Origin: Thermocrinis jamiesonii | GTDB lineage: Bacteria > Aquificota > Aquificia > Aquificales > Aquificaceae | Direction: 5' to 3' | Length of the DNA stretch: 64,000 nt | Assembly (NCBI RefSeq): GCF_000702425.1 | Contig: NZ_JNIE01000002.1 | Coordinates: 372,001-436,000 of the forward strand | Shown here: positions 43,816 to 53,839 of the stretch, piece by piece | How the letters are laid out: each line of letters starts with the position of its first letter | Position numbering within the stretch: the first letter of the stretch is position 1 | The notes under the pieces: generated by a model | What the model saw: the letters and a program-made list of their open reading frames with translations, nothing else | Database searches by the model: none | What the model was told of the DNA's origin: nothing | Program-made: the position numbers and the translations under genes

Positions 43816-45140
43816 AGTAGAAGGTCTATGGCTTCCCTTATATGGGATACCCCGTATATCTCCATACCATCCGCTTCAAACACACAGCTTTTTGGCAAAA
43901 CTACTTTTCTGAAGCCAAACCTTTTGCCTTCCTGTAGTCTTAGCTCTGGAAAATGAACCGCCCTGACCTCTCCCCCAAGTCCCAGCTCTCCAAAAACCAT
44001 CACGTCTCCAAGAGACTTACCCTTTATGGAGGAGCAAACCGCCAAGGCTACCGCCAAATCCCCCGCCGGCTCCACTATTTGCATACCCCCCACCACATTT
44101 ACAAACACGTCCTTGTCTCTGGTAAATATTTTAGCTTCCTTCTCAAGAACCGCCAATATTAGGGCAAGTCTGTTTAGGTCAAAGCCCTGAGACCTTCTTT
44201 GGGGTGTAGTGTAAATGGCATCTATGGTTAGGGCTTGAACTTCCAAAAGAACTGGCCTGCTTCCTTCTGCGTGTGGAAAGACTACACTTCCGGGACTTCC
44301 CGTTCTTTCCTGAAGAAAAAGAGCCGAAGGCTCTGGCACCTCTTCCAAACCCTTGTCCGTCATTTTAAATACCGCTACCTCTCCACTGGCACCAAAGCGG
44401 TTTTTTATAACTTTCAATACCCTATAAAAACTAAATCTTTCCCCCTCAAAGTAAAGCACAGTATCCACCAAATGTTCCAAAACCTTAGGACCCGCAATAG
44501 CCCCTTCCTTTGTAATCTGACCTACTATGAATATTGGTATGTCTTTTTTCTTGCACACCTGCGTAAGCTTGTAAGCACATTCCCTAACTTGGGAGACAGA
44601 ACCGGGGGCAGATTCTAATTCGGTGGAGTAAATCGTTTGGATGGAATCTACTATCAACAAACTGGGTTTCACATAATCTAAAGCTTCCAGTATGTTTTCT
44701 AAATTGGTTTCCGCAAGCACATATAGCCCATCTCCCGTTAGGTTTAACCTTTTTGCCCTTGTTGCTATCTGAGAACCAGACTCTTCGCCAGAAACATAAA
44801 GCACCTTCCCGTAGTTCCTTGAGTATCTTTCCGCCAACTGCAAAAGTAAAGTGGACTTTCCTATGCCTGGCTCACCTGCTATGAGCACTACTTGACCTTT
44901 TACTATACCCCCACCGAGGGCTCTGTTAAGCTGGCTAAAGCCTGTAAAAAGCCTCTCACCCTCCTCCGTATCCCACAAAGGTAAGGGTTTGCAGGACTCC
45001 ACGTAATTTGTGTGTTTCAAGTTAATTCTTTCTCTTTCTTCCACCATACTGTTCCAAGCACCACAGGATGGACACTTTCCAAACCACTTTTGAGAAACAT
45101 ATCCACATTCCTGACAAACAAACACCGTTTTGTTTTTCAT
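43812..45140 (-). CDS. radA: RadA, DNA repair ATPase (Sms)
   Basis: 442 residues from ATG 45140, one base after the moaA stop. A C4 zinc finger (Cys9/12 and Cys23/26), Walker A GEPGIGKST, the RadA-specific KNRFG, and a Lon-like C-terminal domain. It helps process recombination intermediates. A longer TTG-started reading would add nine residues that only repeat the end of moaA. GGGGGAT before the ATG acts as ribosome site. Confidence 0.95.
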   Translation of the reverse strand: MKNKTVFVCQECGYVSQKWFGKCPSCGAWNSMVEERERINLKHTNYVESCKPLPLWDTEEGERLFTGFSQLNRALGGGIVKGQVVLIAGEPGIGKSTLLLQLAERYSRNYGKVLYVSGEESGSQIATRAKRLNLTGDGLYVLAETNLENILEALDYVKPSLLIVDSIQTIYSTELESAPGSVSQVRECAYKLTQVCKKKDIPIFIVGQITKEGAIAGPKVLEHLVDTVLYFEGERFSFYRVLKVIKNRFGASGEVAVFKMTDKGLEEVPEPSALFLQERTGSPGSVVFPHAEGSRPVLLEVQALTIDAIYTTPQRRSQGFDLNRLALILAVLEKEAKIFTRDKDVFVNVVGGMQIVEPAGDLAVALAVCSSIKGKSLGDVMVFGELGLGGEVRAVHFPELRLQEGKRFGFRKVVLPKSCVFEADGMEIYGVSHIREAIDLLL

Positions 45141-45141
45141 C

Positions 45142-46137
45142 TTATCCCCCAATCTTGAACATCTCAATCTTCTTAGGCTTTATACCTTTCTTTAACAGCT
45201 CAAGTCTCTCCTCTGAATATTTATCGCTCCTATTTTCCCAAACTGTCCTTATAAAATTCTCTATTTGACTGTCTTCCACTCCAGCTCTGAGAAGGCTTTT
45301 GAGATCGTATCCTTTGGAAGCAAACAGACAGGTCAGAAGCTTTCCATCTGCAGTCAGTCTAAGGCGATTGCACTCGCCACAAAAGGGCTCAGTTACAGAC
45401 GCTATTATGCCAAAGGTGTAGCCATCTTCCAAAGAGAACCTATTCGCTGTCTCACCCTTTTTTGACCTTCCCAAAGGCTGAACTTTGTAATGGCTTGATA
45501 TAGTTTGCAGTATATCTTTTGCGGAAAAAACCCTCTCCAAAGACCAACCGTTAAGATTTCCCACATCCATAAACTCAATAAACCTCACCTCCACTCTCAA
45601 CGGTCTGAAAAACTCCACAAAGTCCAAGATCTCATCCTCATTAACACCCTTCACCACACACATATTTACCTTTACTAAAACCCCAATCTCAATAGACTTG
45701 TATATACCTTCTAGTATCTGACCTACCTTTACATTCCTACTCACTATGCGAGACAGTCTTTCATCCCTGAGTGAAGGAAGACTTACCGTAACCCTTTTCA
45801 AACCAGCAAAGAAAAGATCTTTTATTTTTTCTTTCAAAAGAAGACCATTGGTTGTAAGGGCTATATCCTCCACCTCTTCCCTTATCATACCTACGAGTTT
45901 TTCTAAGTGTCTTCTAAGTAAAGGCTCACCTCCAGTGAGTCTTACCTTTTTTACTCCAAGGTTCTTCACTATACGCACAACCCTTGCTATCTCTTCAAAG
46001 CTCAGTATTTCTTCCCTTTTAAGAAACTCGTATTCTTGCCCTTCGGGCATACAAAAAAAGCACCTAAGATTACACCTGTCGGTTAGGGATATTCTCAGAT
46101 CCCTAAGCTCTCTTCCAAGTTTGTCGGAGGGTGTCAT
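45142..46137 (-). CDS. moaA: MoaA, GTP 3',8-cyclase (molybdopterin synthesis)
   Basis: 331 residues. Radical-SAM motif Cys22-x3-Cys26-x2-Cys29 (CNLRCFFC), LTGGEPLLR, and the second cluster at the C-terminus (CGECNRLRLTADGKLLTC). It catalyses the first step of molybdopterin synthesis, consistent with a molybdoenzyme-like gene elsewhere in the window. First gene of the long leftward operon. TATATT (46152-46147) ends 9 nt before the ATG, with no SD. Confidence 0.95.
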   Translation of the reverse strand: MTPSDKLGRELRDLRISLTDRCNLRCFFCMPEGQEYEFLKREEILSFEEIARVVRIVKNLGVKKVRLTGGEPLLRRHLEKLVGMIREEVEDIALTTNGLLLKEKIKDLFFAGLKRVTVSLPSLRDERLSRIVSRNVKVGQILEGIYKSIEIGVLVKVNMCVVKGVNEDEILDFVEFFRPLRVEVRFIEFMDVGNLNGWSLERVFSAKDILQTISSHYKVQPLGRSKKGETANRFSLEDGYTFGIIASVTEPFCGECNRLRLTADGKLLTCLFASKGYDLKSLLRAGVEDSQIENFIRTVWENRSDKYSEERLELLKKGIKPKKIEMFKIGG

Positions 46138-46282
46138 ATCATTAAAAATATAAAGTTCATTAAGAAAAAGGCTATTTTATTATTTCACAAATCCTCCATA
46201 GTATTCTTAGCAAGGAAATATGGTAAAATTATTGGATAAAACTGTTTATAGTGTTCGAAGATTAGGATGATTTGATTATATA

Positions 46283-47347
46283 ATGCTAAAAGTAGCACAC
46301 GTAGTTAATACTTTATCTTGCGGTGGAGCAGAAAGAGTAGCAATAAACATATACAACTGTCTTAAGGATAAATATGAAAATGATTTTATAATAGCAAAAA
46401 ATATTATAAAACTAAGCATTGATTTTATACCAAAGGTAATTTTTAACAAAAAACCACCTCTTCCATCATTTTTATACGAAAAACTGCTGCTATACAGGCT
46501 TAAAGAAACCTTAAAAGATTACGACATTATAATATCTCACCTAAGAGATATGAATACAAGGCTTTCTTATTTAAAATCAAAGAATTTGATAAAATCTAAC
46601 TTAATCCTTGTTGAACATGTTACTATTGAATGCTATTCAAAAAAGGAGAGAAGAATTATAAAAAATTTTTACAAGTATGCTGATTTAATAATAGCGGTTT
46701 CAGATAAAGTTAAAGATGGTTTGGTAAAATTTTTTGAATTAGATCCTAGCAAAATAAAGGTAATTTATAATGGTATTGATATAAAAACAATCAATAAACT
46801 GTCTGAAGAATATCAACCTGAGTTAAAAAAGCCTTGTATAGTATCAGCGGGAAGATTAAGTGATGATAAAGATTTTGAAACGTTGATAAAAGGTGTCTAT
46901 TATTCTAAAACAAAACCATATCTTTACATACTTGGAGAAGGCAGTAAAAAAAGCGAGTTAGAAAATCTAATCAGAAATCTAAAAATAGAAGATAAAGTTT
47001 TTTTGGTAGGTTTTGTAAAGAATCCATTCCCGTATATTAAAAATTGTGATTTGTATATAACATCTTCTATAAGAGAAGCATTTCCAATGTCAAGTTTGGA
47101 AGCCATGGCTTTAAAAAAGCCTATCATCAGCACAGATGTTGTTCCGTTTGCAAAACATAATTTTAACAGTTTTGTTTTTAAGCCAAAAGATTACATTTCT
47201 CTTGCAAATTATATAGATAAGCTTCTATCCAGTGAAGAGTTAAGAAGTTTTCTGTCAAAAAATGCTTATGAAACAGCAAAGGAATTTTCCATTGAAAGTA
47301 TGTGTATGCAGTATAGAAATTTGATACAAAAAATAGCTATACAATAA
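46283..47347 (+). CDS. GT4-family glycosyltransferase in AT-rich DNA
   Basis: 354 residues. GT-B fold: N-terminal VAHVVNTLSCGGAERVAINI, donor-site block VIYNGID, AGRLSDDKDFETLIKG and the acidic SSIREAFPMSSLEAMALKKP. It probably adds a sugar to a surface polysaccharide or glycolipid. DNA is much more AT-rich than its surroundings (18-23% G+C in two lines I counted) and codon use is shifted to A/T, suggesting recent transfer. No partner glycosyltransferases next to it. About 170 nt without features follow. Confidence 0.85.
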   Translation: MLKVAHVVNTLSCGGAERVAINIYNCLKDKYENDFIIAKNIIKLSIDFIPKVIFNKKPPLPSFLYEKLLLYRLKETLKDYDIIISHLRDMNTRLSYLKSKNLIKSNLILVEHVTIECYSKKERRIIKNFYKYADLIIAVSDKVKDGLVKFFELDPSKIKVIYNGIDIKTINKLSEEYQPELKKPCIVSAGRLSDDKDFETLIKGVYYSKTKPYLYILGEGSKKSELENLIRNLKIEDKVFLVGFVKNPFPYIKNCDLYITSSIREAFPMSSLEAMALKKPIISTDVVPFAKHNFNSFVFKPKDYISLANYIDKLLSSEELRSFLSKNAYETAKEFSIESMCMQYRNLIQKIAIQ

Positions 47348-47517
47348 AATCTTTTTTTATCAGACTATATCTATTTACTGCCAAACTGTCTTATCTGCAA
47401 AAGTATGTGCTTAGGTAATTTCTCACACAGCGTATTAAATAGCAAACTGAAAAATTTTCAAAAATTAATGTAAGTGCAGGACTCATCGGAAAAAGCTTCT
47501 ACAGTCTCCTTAATTTG

Positions 47518-49206
47518 CTACTGTTTGTGGTGGAACTTATCGGGTTCTAACCTCTCGTAAAAGGCTACCCTTTCAACCAGTTCTTTAAAATACGGTGCAG
47601 CTGCAGTTCCACCAAATGCTCTTCCCTTTGGTTCATCTACCATTATGCCAGCCACAAACTTTGGATTGGTAGCAGGAAAGTATCCCACGAAGTAGGCAAC
47701 AACCTTCTCCATGGAGTATTTCCCTGTTTTTGTATCAAACTTCTGAGCAGTACCTGTTTTGCCCGCTATGGTAAAGTAGTCCGATTTAGCATTTACTGCG
47801 GTTCCTTCCTCCACAACTCTAATCATATTTTTTTGTAACCAACTTAACACTTTCTCGGAAAAAAGTTTATCGGTGAGGACAGTTTTTGGTTTATCTGGTT
47901 CGTATATTATGCGTGGCTTTACGATCTGGTTGGTGGCAAGTCCTCCAAAGGCTACGCATAAATTAAGAAGGTTGACAGCCAAACCCTGTCCAATGCTGGC
48001 GTATATTATGTTGGCAGGATAGTTAAAGTCAGGAAGCCTTGGCTTTGCTTCTCCTGGCAAAATACCAAAGGAGGAATTAAAGTGGATACTTTTAAAGAGT
48101 TCTTCCACGTCTTTCTTTGACAAAAACCTTGCTATCTTTGCAGTTCCTATGTTGGAAGATTTTATAATTACTTGATCAATTGAAAGACGGTCGTAAGGAC
48201 GAACGTCTCTTATTGTTCTACCGAAGAATTCCGCTTTTCCGTTTTCTGTATCCACAACGTAGTTAAAGCTTACATATCCTTTATCTAAGGCAAGTCCTAC
48301 AAAAAAGGGTTTCATTACCGAACCAGGTTCAAAAAGGTCCGTAACCGCATAGTTTCGCCTATTCTGAATAGGATATTTTTTAAAGTTATTTGGGTCATAA
48401 TGGGGATAGTTGGCTATGCCGAGAATATCTCCAGTGTTTAGGTCTATTACGATTAAAGCAACCCTTTTAGGTTTCCAATCCTTTACTATCTTCTGTTTAA
48501 TGTCCTCAAGGATAACCTGAATACCAAAATCTATAGTCAGCTGAACATCCCTTGTTGTGAAATCCTTTTCTTCCTCTTCAAGGTTCAAAGCCATCCTTCC
48601 CACCCTTGGTGAGTAGAGGAAAACCTTCTTTACCTCCCTTGAGTAAAGCCTATCATTTAGCATATACTCTATGCCCTCCAAACCTTTTCCTTCTGCCCCA
48701 ACAAAACCTATAAGATTACTGGCTAAATAACCATGAGGATAAACCCTTTTGTAATCTTCTTGCAAGCCAACCGCACTTTGATTTCCAGTGTCTTTTATGA
48801 CTCCCTTTATGTAGTTTAAAAACTCCCTATCAACCTGTCTTGCCAGCCACACAAACTTCCTATCAGAGTTAAGCTTTTTTAATATTTCCTCTTCCTTTTG
48901 ATTTAGCACTGCAGAAAGCCTTCTTGCCAATTCCTCTTTATTTTTAACGGCTTGTGGAAAAGCAAATACCGAAAAAGTTGGTAAGCTAATAGCCAACTCT
49001 ACGCCCTTTCTGTCTTTTATAGCTCCTCTGTATACCGGCACCCTTTCTACAGTTGCCTTTGGAAACTTCTCCACGACCCTTTCTATGTATTCAGTTCTCC
49101 CATAGAGTTGGATGTAAATCAGCCTGAGAATTATTACCAAGAATCCTACGGAGACGAGGAAAACCATAAGGTATATCTTCGTGTTGCTTAATTTTTGTAA
49201 GCGCAT
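47518..49206 (-). CDS. FtsI/PBP2-type transpeptidase
   Basis: 562 residues. One N-terminal membrane helix (about 11-32), a dimerisation domain, then the transpeptidase with Ser296-x2-Lys299 (EPGSVMKP), SSN (350-352) and Lys483-Thr-Gly-Thr (KTGT). Crosslinks peptidoglycan at the septum or side wall. FtsI is the closer guess by length and layout. Overlaps carA by 19 nt without a clear SD. No PASTA domains. Confidence 0.88.
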   Translation of the reverse strand: MRLQKLSNTKIYLMVFLVSVGFLVIILRLIYIQLYGRTEYIERVVEKFPKATVERVPVYRGAIKDRKGVELAISLPTFSVFAFPQAVKNKEELARRLSAVLNQKEEEILKKLNSDRKFVWLARQVDREFLNYIKGVIKDTGNQSAVGLQEDYKRVYPHGYLASNLIGFVGAEGKGLEGIEYMLNDRLYSREVKKVFLYSPRVGRMALNLEEEEKDFTTRDVQLTIDFGIQVILEDIKQKIVKDWKPKRVALIVIDLNTGDILGIANYPHYDPNNFKKYPIQNRRNYAVTDLFEPGSVMKPFFVGLALDKGYVSFNYVVDTENGKAEFFGRTIRDVRPYDRLSIDQVIIKSSNIGTAKIARFLSKKDVEELFKSIHFNSSFGILPGEAKPRLPDFNYPANIIYASIGQGLAVNLLNLCVAFGGLATNQIVKPRIIYEPDKPKTVLTDKLFSEKVLSWLQKNMIRVVEEGTAVNAKSDYFTIAGKTGTAQKFDTKTGKYSMEKVVAYFVGYFPATNPKFVAGIMVDEPKGRAFGGTAAAPYFKELVERVAFYERLEPDKFHHKQ

Positions 49207-50306
49207 GAAAGTTGGATGAACTCTTTGAAAACATCAAAGGCGTCATGTGGTCCCGGGGAAGCCTCAGGATGAAACTGAACACAATAGATTGGCAAGCTTT
49301 CGTGCTTAAAACCTTCTAAGGTTTGATCAAGAAGGTTTATATGGGTAATTTGCACTTCCTTTAATGTGTCTGGATCTACCGCAAAATTGTGATTTTGAGC
49401 GGTTATATGTATTCTGCCTGTTCGTAGGTCCTTCACAGGATGATTCCCGCCGTGATGGCCAAACTTGAGCTTGAAAGTTTTCCCTCCCAGCGCCAACCCT
49501 ATTATTTGAAGCCCAAGGCATATACCCATTATAGGCAACTTTTCCATATAAGCCCTCACAAGCCTTATACCTTCCACCACCCTTTGTGGATCTCCCGGAC
49601 CATTGGATAAAAAGATCGCATCTGGCTGAAGTTTTTCTATATTTTTGTGAGCATCTTCTGGTGGTATTACTACCACACGCGCTCCTTCTTGCACAAGCCT
49701 TCTTAGTATGTTTCTTTTAACGCCAAAATCTATTACAGCTATGACGGGTTTTTCCCTCTCAAATCTAAGGTATCCTTTGTATAAATCCCAGTCTCCATCT
49801 CTCCAGTGATATATCTCCCTTGTTGATACTTCTTTTACCAAGTCCAACTCAGAGATGTCTGCATAGTTCTTGGCTTTTTCAACTAAGCTTTTTGGGTTTA
49901 GGTCCACCGTAGATATTATCCCCTTTATTGCTCCCTTTTCTCTTATCCTCTTTACTAAAGCTCTTGTATCTATGCCCCATATACCAACCACTCCGTATTC
50001 CTTAAGATATTCATCCAATCCTTTTGTAGCCCTCCAGTTGCTGTAAATACCCGAAAGTTCTTTTATTACTAAGCCGTTTACCTGAATCCTATCAGATTCT
50101 ACGTCCTCTGGGTTTACGCCGTAGTTCCCTATTTGGGTGTAAGTTAAGACAACAATCTGACCCTTGTAGGATGGGTCTGTAATTATTTCTTGATAGCCAG
50201 TCATGGAGGTATTAAATACCACCTCCCCCAAGCTTTCTCCTTCAGCTCCAAAGGAGTATCCTACAAAGTAGGTTCCATCTTCAAGTGCTAAAATTGCTCT
50301 TTTCAT
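49188..50306 (-). CDS. carA: CarA, carbamoyl-phosphate synthase small subunit
   Basis: 372 residues. Glutamine amidotransferase subunit for pyrimidine and arginine synthesis. N-terminal LALEDGTYFVGYSFGAEGE, the class I nucleophile Cys in GICLGLQ, and the His-x-Glu of QFHPEASPGPHD. The start codon lies only 7 nt after the CCA end of a tRNA-Ser gene on the same strand, and no SD can be found in between. carB is elsewhere. Confidence 0.95.
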   Translation of the reverse strand: MKRAILALEDGTYFVGYSFGAEGESLGEVVFNTSMTGYQEIITDPSYKGQIVVLTYTQIGNYGVNPEDVESDRIQVNGLVIKELSGIYSNWRATKGLDEYLKEYGVVGIWGIDTRALVKRIREKGAIKGIISTVDLNPKSLVEKAKNYADISELDLVKEVSTREIYHWRDGDWDLYKGYLRFEREKPVIAVIDFGVKRNILRRLVQEGARVVVIPPEDAHKNIEKLQPDAIFLSNGPGDPQRVVEGIRLVRAYMEKLPIMGICLGLQIIGLALGGKTFKLKFGHHGGNHPVKDLRTGRIHITAQNHNFAVDPDTLKEVQITHINLLDQTLEGFKHESLPIYCVQFHPEASPGPHDAFDVFKEFIQLSCAYKN

Positions 50307-50312
50307 AGTGCT

Positions 50313-50406
<94 letters not shown>

Positions 50407-50417
50407 TCAATATATAA

Positions 50418-50458
50418 ATTATAAGCGATTCAGAACTTTGGAGAAAAGCGTATATAAT
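50418..50458. promoter_or_regulatory. Divergent promoters for tRNA-Ser and queF
   Basis: Leftward TATAAT at 50423-50418 lies 11 nt before the tRNA 5' end. Rightward TTCAGA (50429-50434), an 18-bp spacer and TATAAT (50453-50458) end 7 nt before the queF ATG, which has no SD. Both share a 59-nt intergenic region. Confidence 0.5.
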
Positions 50459-50465
50459 TTCTTTT

Positions 50466-50843
50466 ATGGAAAAAAAGTATGGAGAAATAGCCATAGAACA
50501 AGCTGAGTTGGAAACGTGGGAAAACCCCTCAAAGGAGAGGGACTATCTTATAGAGATAACCTTTCCTGAGTTTTCCTGTCTGTGTCCAAGGTCTGGCTAT
50601 CCAGATTATGCTACCATAAAAATCAGATACATACCCGATCAATACATAATAGAGCTAAGATCCTTAAAGCTTTGGCTAAACAAGTTCAGAAACAGATACA
50701 TATCCCACGAGCAGGCTACAAACGAAATATACCAAGCTTTAGAAGAAAAACTAAAACCTAAGTTCTTGGAGGTTATCGGGGACTTCAATCCAAGGGGAAA
50801 TGTGCATACTGTAATCAAGGTTAGGAGTGATCAGCGTTACTGA
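50466..50843 (+). CDS. queF: QueF, preQ0 reductase
   Basis: 125 residues, type I (single-domain) QueF. Catalytic Cys40 in [14 protein letters not shown] and the NADPH-binding [14 protein letters not shown]. Reduces preQ0 to preQ1 in queuosine synthesis, a tRNA anticodon modification. Probably leaderless: TATAAT ends 7 nt before the ATG. The 3' end overlaps the convergent transglutaminase gene by 23 nt. Confidence 0.93.
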   Translation: MEKKYGEIAIEQAELETWENPSKERDYLIEITFPEFSCLCPRSGYPDYATIKIRYIPDQYIIELRSLKLWLNKFRNRYISHEQATNEIYQALEEKLKPKFLEVIGDFNPRGNVHTVIKVRSDQRY

Positions 50844-52749
50844 GTTTATTCTTTATCTCCTTTAAAGCCCTGTAGCCCCTTTCTACTTCATCGGGATAAA
50901 CCCTATAATTAGAATACTTGTGCCTTTGGTAAAGTCTAACTATGTATTCTACGTAATGGTAAAAGTCCCTTCCTTTGAACTTTTCCAGCAGTCTTTCTGG
51001 CTCTTCCTTCGACTCTAAGACTTGCACAAGCCTTTTATACAGGTTATCCGGCGTCTTTCTAAGCTCTGTATAGTACAAGAAAACCAAGTAAAAGAATGTG
51101 GTCATCAAAAGAACTAAAAGGATATACTTAAATACCACTTTTAGATTTTCCTTCTTTACACTCCACTTAAGCCCCTTTCCAAAGGTTCTAAAAACACTTA
51201 TCTGCTTTTCTACGGAAAAACCCACTACGTTGGTATACCAAAAAGAAACAATAGCATCCTTTAGCAATGCAAGACTTGATATACGTTTAATTGCTGGAGA
51301 TTGATAACTTGGGGTAGTGTCTATTCTGACCCATCTGCCATCTATGTATGCTTCTACCCAAACATGTGCCATTGAATTGGTTACAATGTGATAGTTTCCA
51401 TAGTTGTTCCACATAGCTCCTTTAAAACCTCCCACCACCCTTGAAGGTATGCCCATGATCCTAAGTATAAGGGCGGTGGCGCTTGCGTAATACTCGCAGT
51501 TACCCTTCTTAGACACAAAAATAAAGTATTCAAGAGGATCCCCTTCGTAGCTTTCTAACTTTAAGCTATAGCTGTATCCTCCTTCCCTGAAGTGTTTTAT
51601 CACCCTTTGGACTTTTTCCTCTTCATCCATCACCCCTTTACTTAACTCCATTGCCAGCCTCTTTATGCTTTCTGGCACATCCTCCGGCACTTCAGTATAT
51701 GCATCGTAAAGAGTTTCATAACTCAAAACAGGTTCAGAAATAGAGGTTGCGGTATACCTTATAGTCCTGTTTATGTTAGTGGATAACCTAAAAGCCCCGC
51801 CGGGACGGACAAAAACCTGTCCCTTTATGCCTTCTAAGGATCCTATACTGTAAGGATAATCTAGCATTGGTAAGTGGTCCTCGTAATGTGGCTCCAAAAT
51901 AATCGTATAACTGATATCTCCCATACCTTTTAGAGGAGAAAAGCTTTCTTTAAGCGTGCTAATCCACCTGTTTCCTTCGTAAGTGTCAAACACCTGCACC
52001 CTCCAGTAAGGTTCCTTTATGTCCTGCGACAGACCAAAAACCCTAAAGGCTACTGTGTTGTCCTGTTGTATCTCACCTACCTTTCCAAGAGATACCTCGC
52101 TTGCTATACCAGTCTTTAGCCCATCACTTCTGCCGAAGACATCGAAGAGAGGAAAATGGCTCCTTGGGAGGAAAACAAAGAAGGGAACGGATAGAAACAA
52201 AACCGCTACAAAAAGAGATAAAGAAATTACTGAGTAATATTTAAAAACTTCTAAAGGTTGAAAGTTTTTGGGATTTTGCTTGTAGGCATTTATAAACACA
52301 AGGGAGGTGATACCCAAAAGGCTAAAGAACGTAAGCATTATCAAAAAGCTGATGGATAGGTTGTAAAGGGTAGCTAAGGAAAGGCATAGCAAGCTAAGGA
52401 GCAGGATCTGATACATGTCCCTTGGCTTTTTTTCTTCAAGAAACTTAATCCCAAGGAGCGTAAGAAGCAGATTAGAAAGGGGTTCAACAAGATTGTCAAG
52501 GCTAATTTGGAAGGCAAAGTAAAAAGTAAGTGCTATTCCCAAAAGGTTCAAAAGTATGCGCTTTATAGGATAAGAGTTTTTGTAATCCATAATGGCACCA
52601 AGGAGAATGAAGAGGATACACAGGGAAAGATAAAGAGTGTCCGCTATTTCCGCTAAGGAAAACACGCCTACACCTGTGGAAAGGTATATCCAAATTAGAG
52701 TGGCACCCTTTGGACTTTCAAGAAGCTTTTTTAAGATACTGTAATGCAT
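50821..52749 (-). CDS. TgpA-like membrane transglutaminase
   Basis: 642 residues. N-terminal block of membrane helices (about 15-195), then a periplasmic transglutaminase core with Cys418 (KKGNCEYY), His462 (AHVWVEAY) and Asp477 (RIDTTP), a further membrane helix near 540-560 and a cytoplasmic tail. This is the DUF3488/transglutaminase layout of TgpA, a putative periplasmic peptidase or crosslinker. ATG overlaps the HD gene by 32 nt; SD weak. Confidence 0.88.
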   Translation of the reverse strand: MHYSILKKLLESPKGATLIWIYLSTGVGVFSLAEIADTLYLSLCILFILLGAIMDYKNSYPIKRILLNLLGIALTFYFAFQISLDNLVEPLSNLLLTLLGIKFLEEKKPRDMYQILLLSLLCLSLATLYNLSISFLIMLTFFSLLGITSLVFINAYKQNPKNFQPLEVFKYYSVISLSLFVAVLFLSVPFFVFLPRSHFPLFDVFGRSDGLKTGIASEVSLGKVGEIQQDNTVAFRVFGLSQDIKEPYWRVQVFDTYEGNRWISTLKESFSPLKGMGDISYTIILEPHYEDHLPMLDYPYSIGSLEGIKGQVFVRPGGAFRLSTNINRTIRYTATSISEPVLSYETLYDAYTEVPEDVPESIKRLAMELSKGVMDEEEKVQRVIKHFREGGYSYSLKLESYEGDPLEYFIFVSKKGNCEYYASATALILRIMGIPSRVVGGFKGAMWNNYGNYHIVTNSMAHVWVEAYIDGRWVRIDTTPSYQSPAIKRISSLALLKDAIVSFWYTNVVGFSVEKQISVFRTFGKGLKWSVKKENLKVVFKYILLVLLMTTFFYLVFLYYTELRKTPDNLYKRLVQVLESKEEPERLLEKFKGRDFYHYVEYIVRLYQRHKYSNYRVYPDEVERGYRALKEIKNKLSNADHS

Positions 52750-53839
52750 GGCTTTTTAACCGGGGCTCTACGTATATTCTGTATATCCTTATTTTTTGCA
52801 AGTTTTTCATAAGCGGGGATACTTCTTTTAGCCCTTTCAAAACACCATCGTAGTTAAGGTAAAACTCTTCGTCCATCACGTTCTTTTCTGCTTCATCAAA
52901 TCTTAGCTCCCTTTCGTCCAACTTCTCTTTCAGGAATTCTTTAACTTGCCTGTATTCATCCCAATTATTCGTGCTAAAAACCTCCCTAAAGTGTTCCCTT
53001 AAAAAGAGCCTTCTTACCAAAGGGTTATTCTTTTCCTTCAAAGCCAATCCTATTAGGTCCGCATCCGTTAGCTGATGAAACTTTTCTTTGGAAAAAAGCC
53101 CCTTTTCCATGTAATCCTTTATAAGCTCCAGCAAATGTATGCTTAGAATGCGAACAACCTTATGAAAATAAACCTGCGTATACATGAAAAATCTCCCTAA
53201 GAAAAAACTCTCCAAAGCTCTTATGGCGCTTTTATTTACGCATTCTTTACCATTTATTCTTTCCAAATGACCAAGTATTCTACCGTAATCAAAAAAACCG
53301 TAAGAGGTACCACAAAAATAAGCATCCCTTCTGAGATAATCCATCCTATCCGCTCCTAACTCTCCTGTTATAATGTGGGATAGGACCCTTTCTTCTTCGT
53401 CCTTTGGTTCCTTAAATGCAAGCCTAACGAGAAGTTCTATATCTTCCTGAGAAAAACCAACTTTTTTCAATCTTTCGTTTAGCTCACCCGACAGTACAAG
53501 CTCCTTTCCTACTTTTTCATGGCTTTTATCCCCCAGAAGTACTTCTGTAGTATGGGAAAAGGGTGGATGGCCCACATCGTGCAACAAACCAGCCAATCTT
53601 ATAACTTTCATAAGTTTTTTATCCTTATAACCAAGTCCCACGTATATGCTCTCCGCTAAATTCATCACACCCAAGGAATGCTCAAACCTTGTGTGCTGTG
53701 CGGAAGGGAAAACCATGTATGTAACACCCAGTTGTTTTACATACCTCAACCTTTGAAAAGTAAAGGTATCCAGAATTTCTAACTCATCAGGATAGACCCT
53801 TATGAATTGATGGATTGGGTCCGATATTTCTTTAAACAT
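52718..53839 (-). CDS. HD-superfamily phosphohydrolase (dGTPase-like)
   Basis: 373 residues. HD metal site: His in QHTRFEHSLGV, HD in AGLLHDVGHPPFSH, and later GADRMDYLRRDAYFCGTSYG, the set seen in dNTP triphosphohydrolase-like proteins (COG1078). Likely cleaves (deoxy)nucleoside triphosphates, but the exact substrate is open. Overlaps the upstream unknown gene by 8 nt and the downstream tgpA-like gene by 32 nt, so the three form one unit. Confidence 0.87.
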   Translation of the reverse strand: MFKEISDPIHQFIRVYPDELEILDTFTFQRLRYVKQLGVTYMVFPSAQHTRFEHSLGVMNLAESIYVGLGYKDKKLMKVIRLAGLLHDVGHPPFSHTTEVLLGDKSHEKVGKELVLSGELNERLKKVGFSQEDIELLVRLAFKEPKDEEERVLSHIITGELGADRMDYLRRDAYFCGTSYGFFDYGRILGHLERINGKECVNKSAIRALESFFLGRFFMYTQVYFHKVVRILSIHLLELIKDYMEKGLFSKEKFHQLTDADLIGLALKEKNNPLVRRLFLREHFREVFSTNNWDEYRQVKEFLKEKLDERELRFDEAEKNVMDEEFYLNYDGVLKGLKEVSPLMKNLQKIRIYRIYVEPRLKSHALQYLKKAS

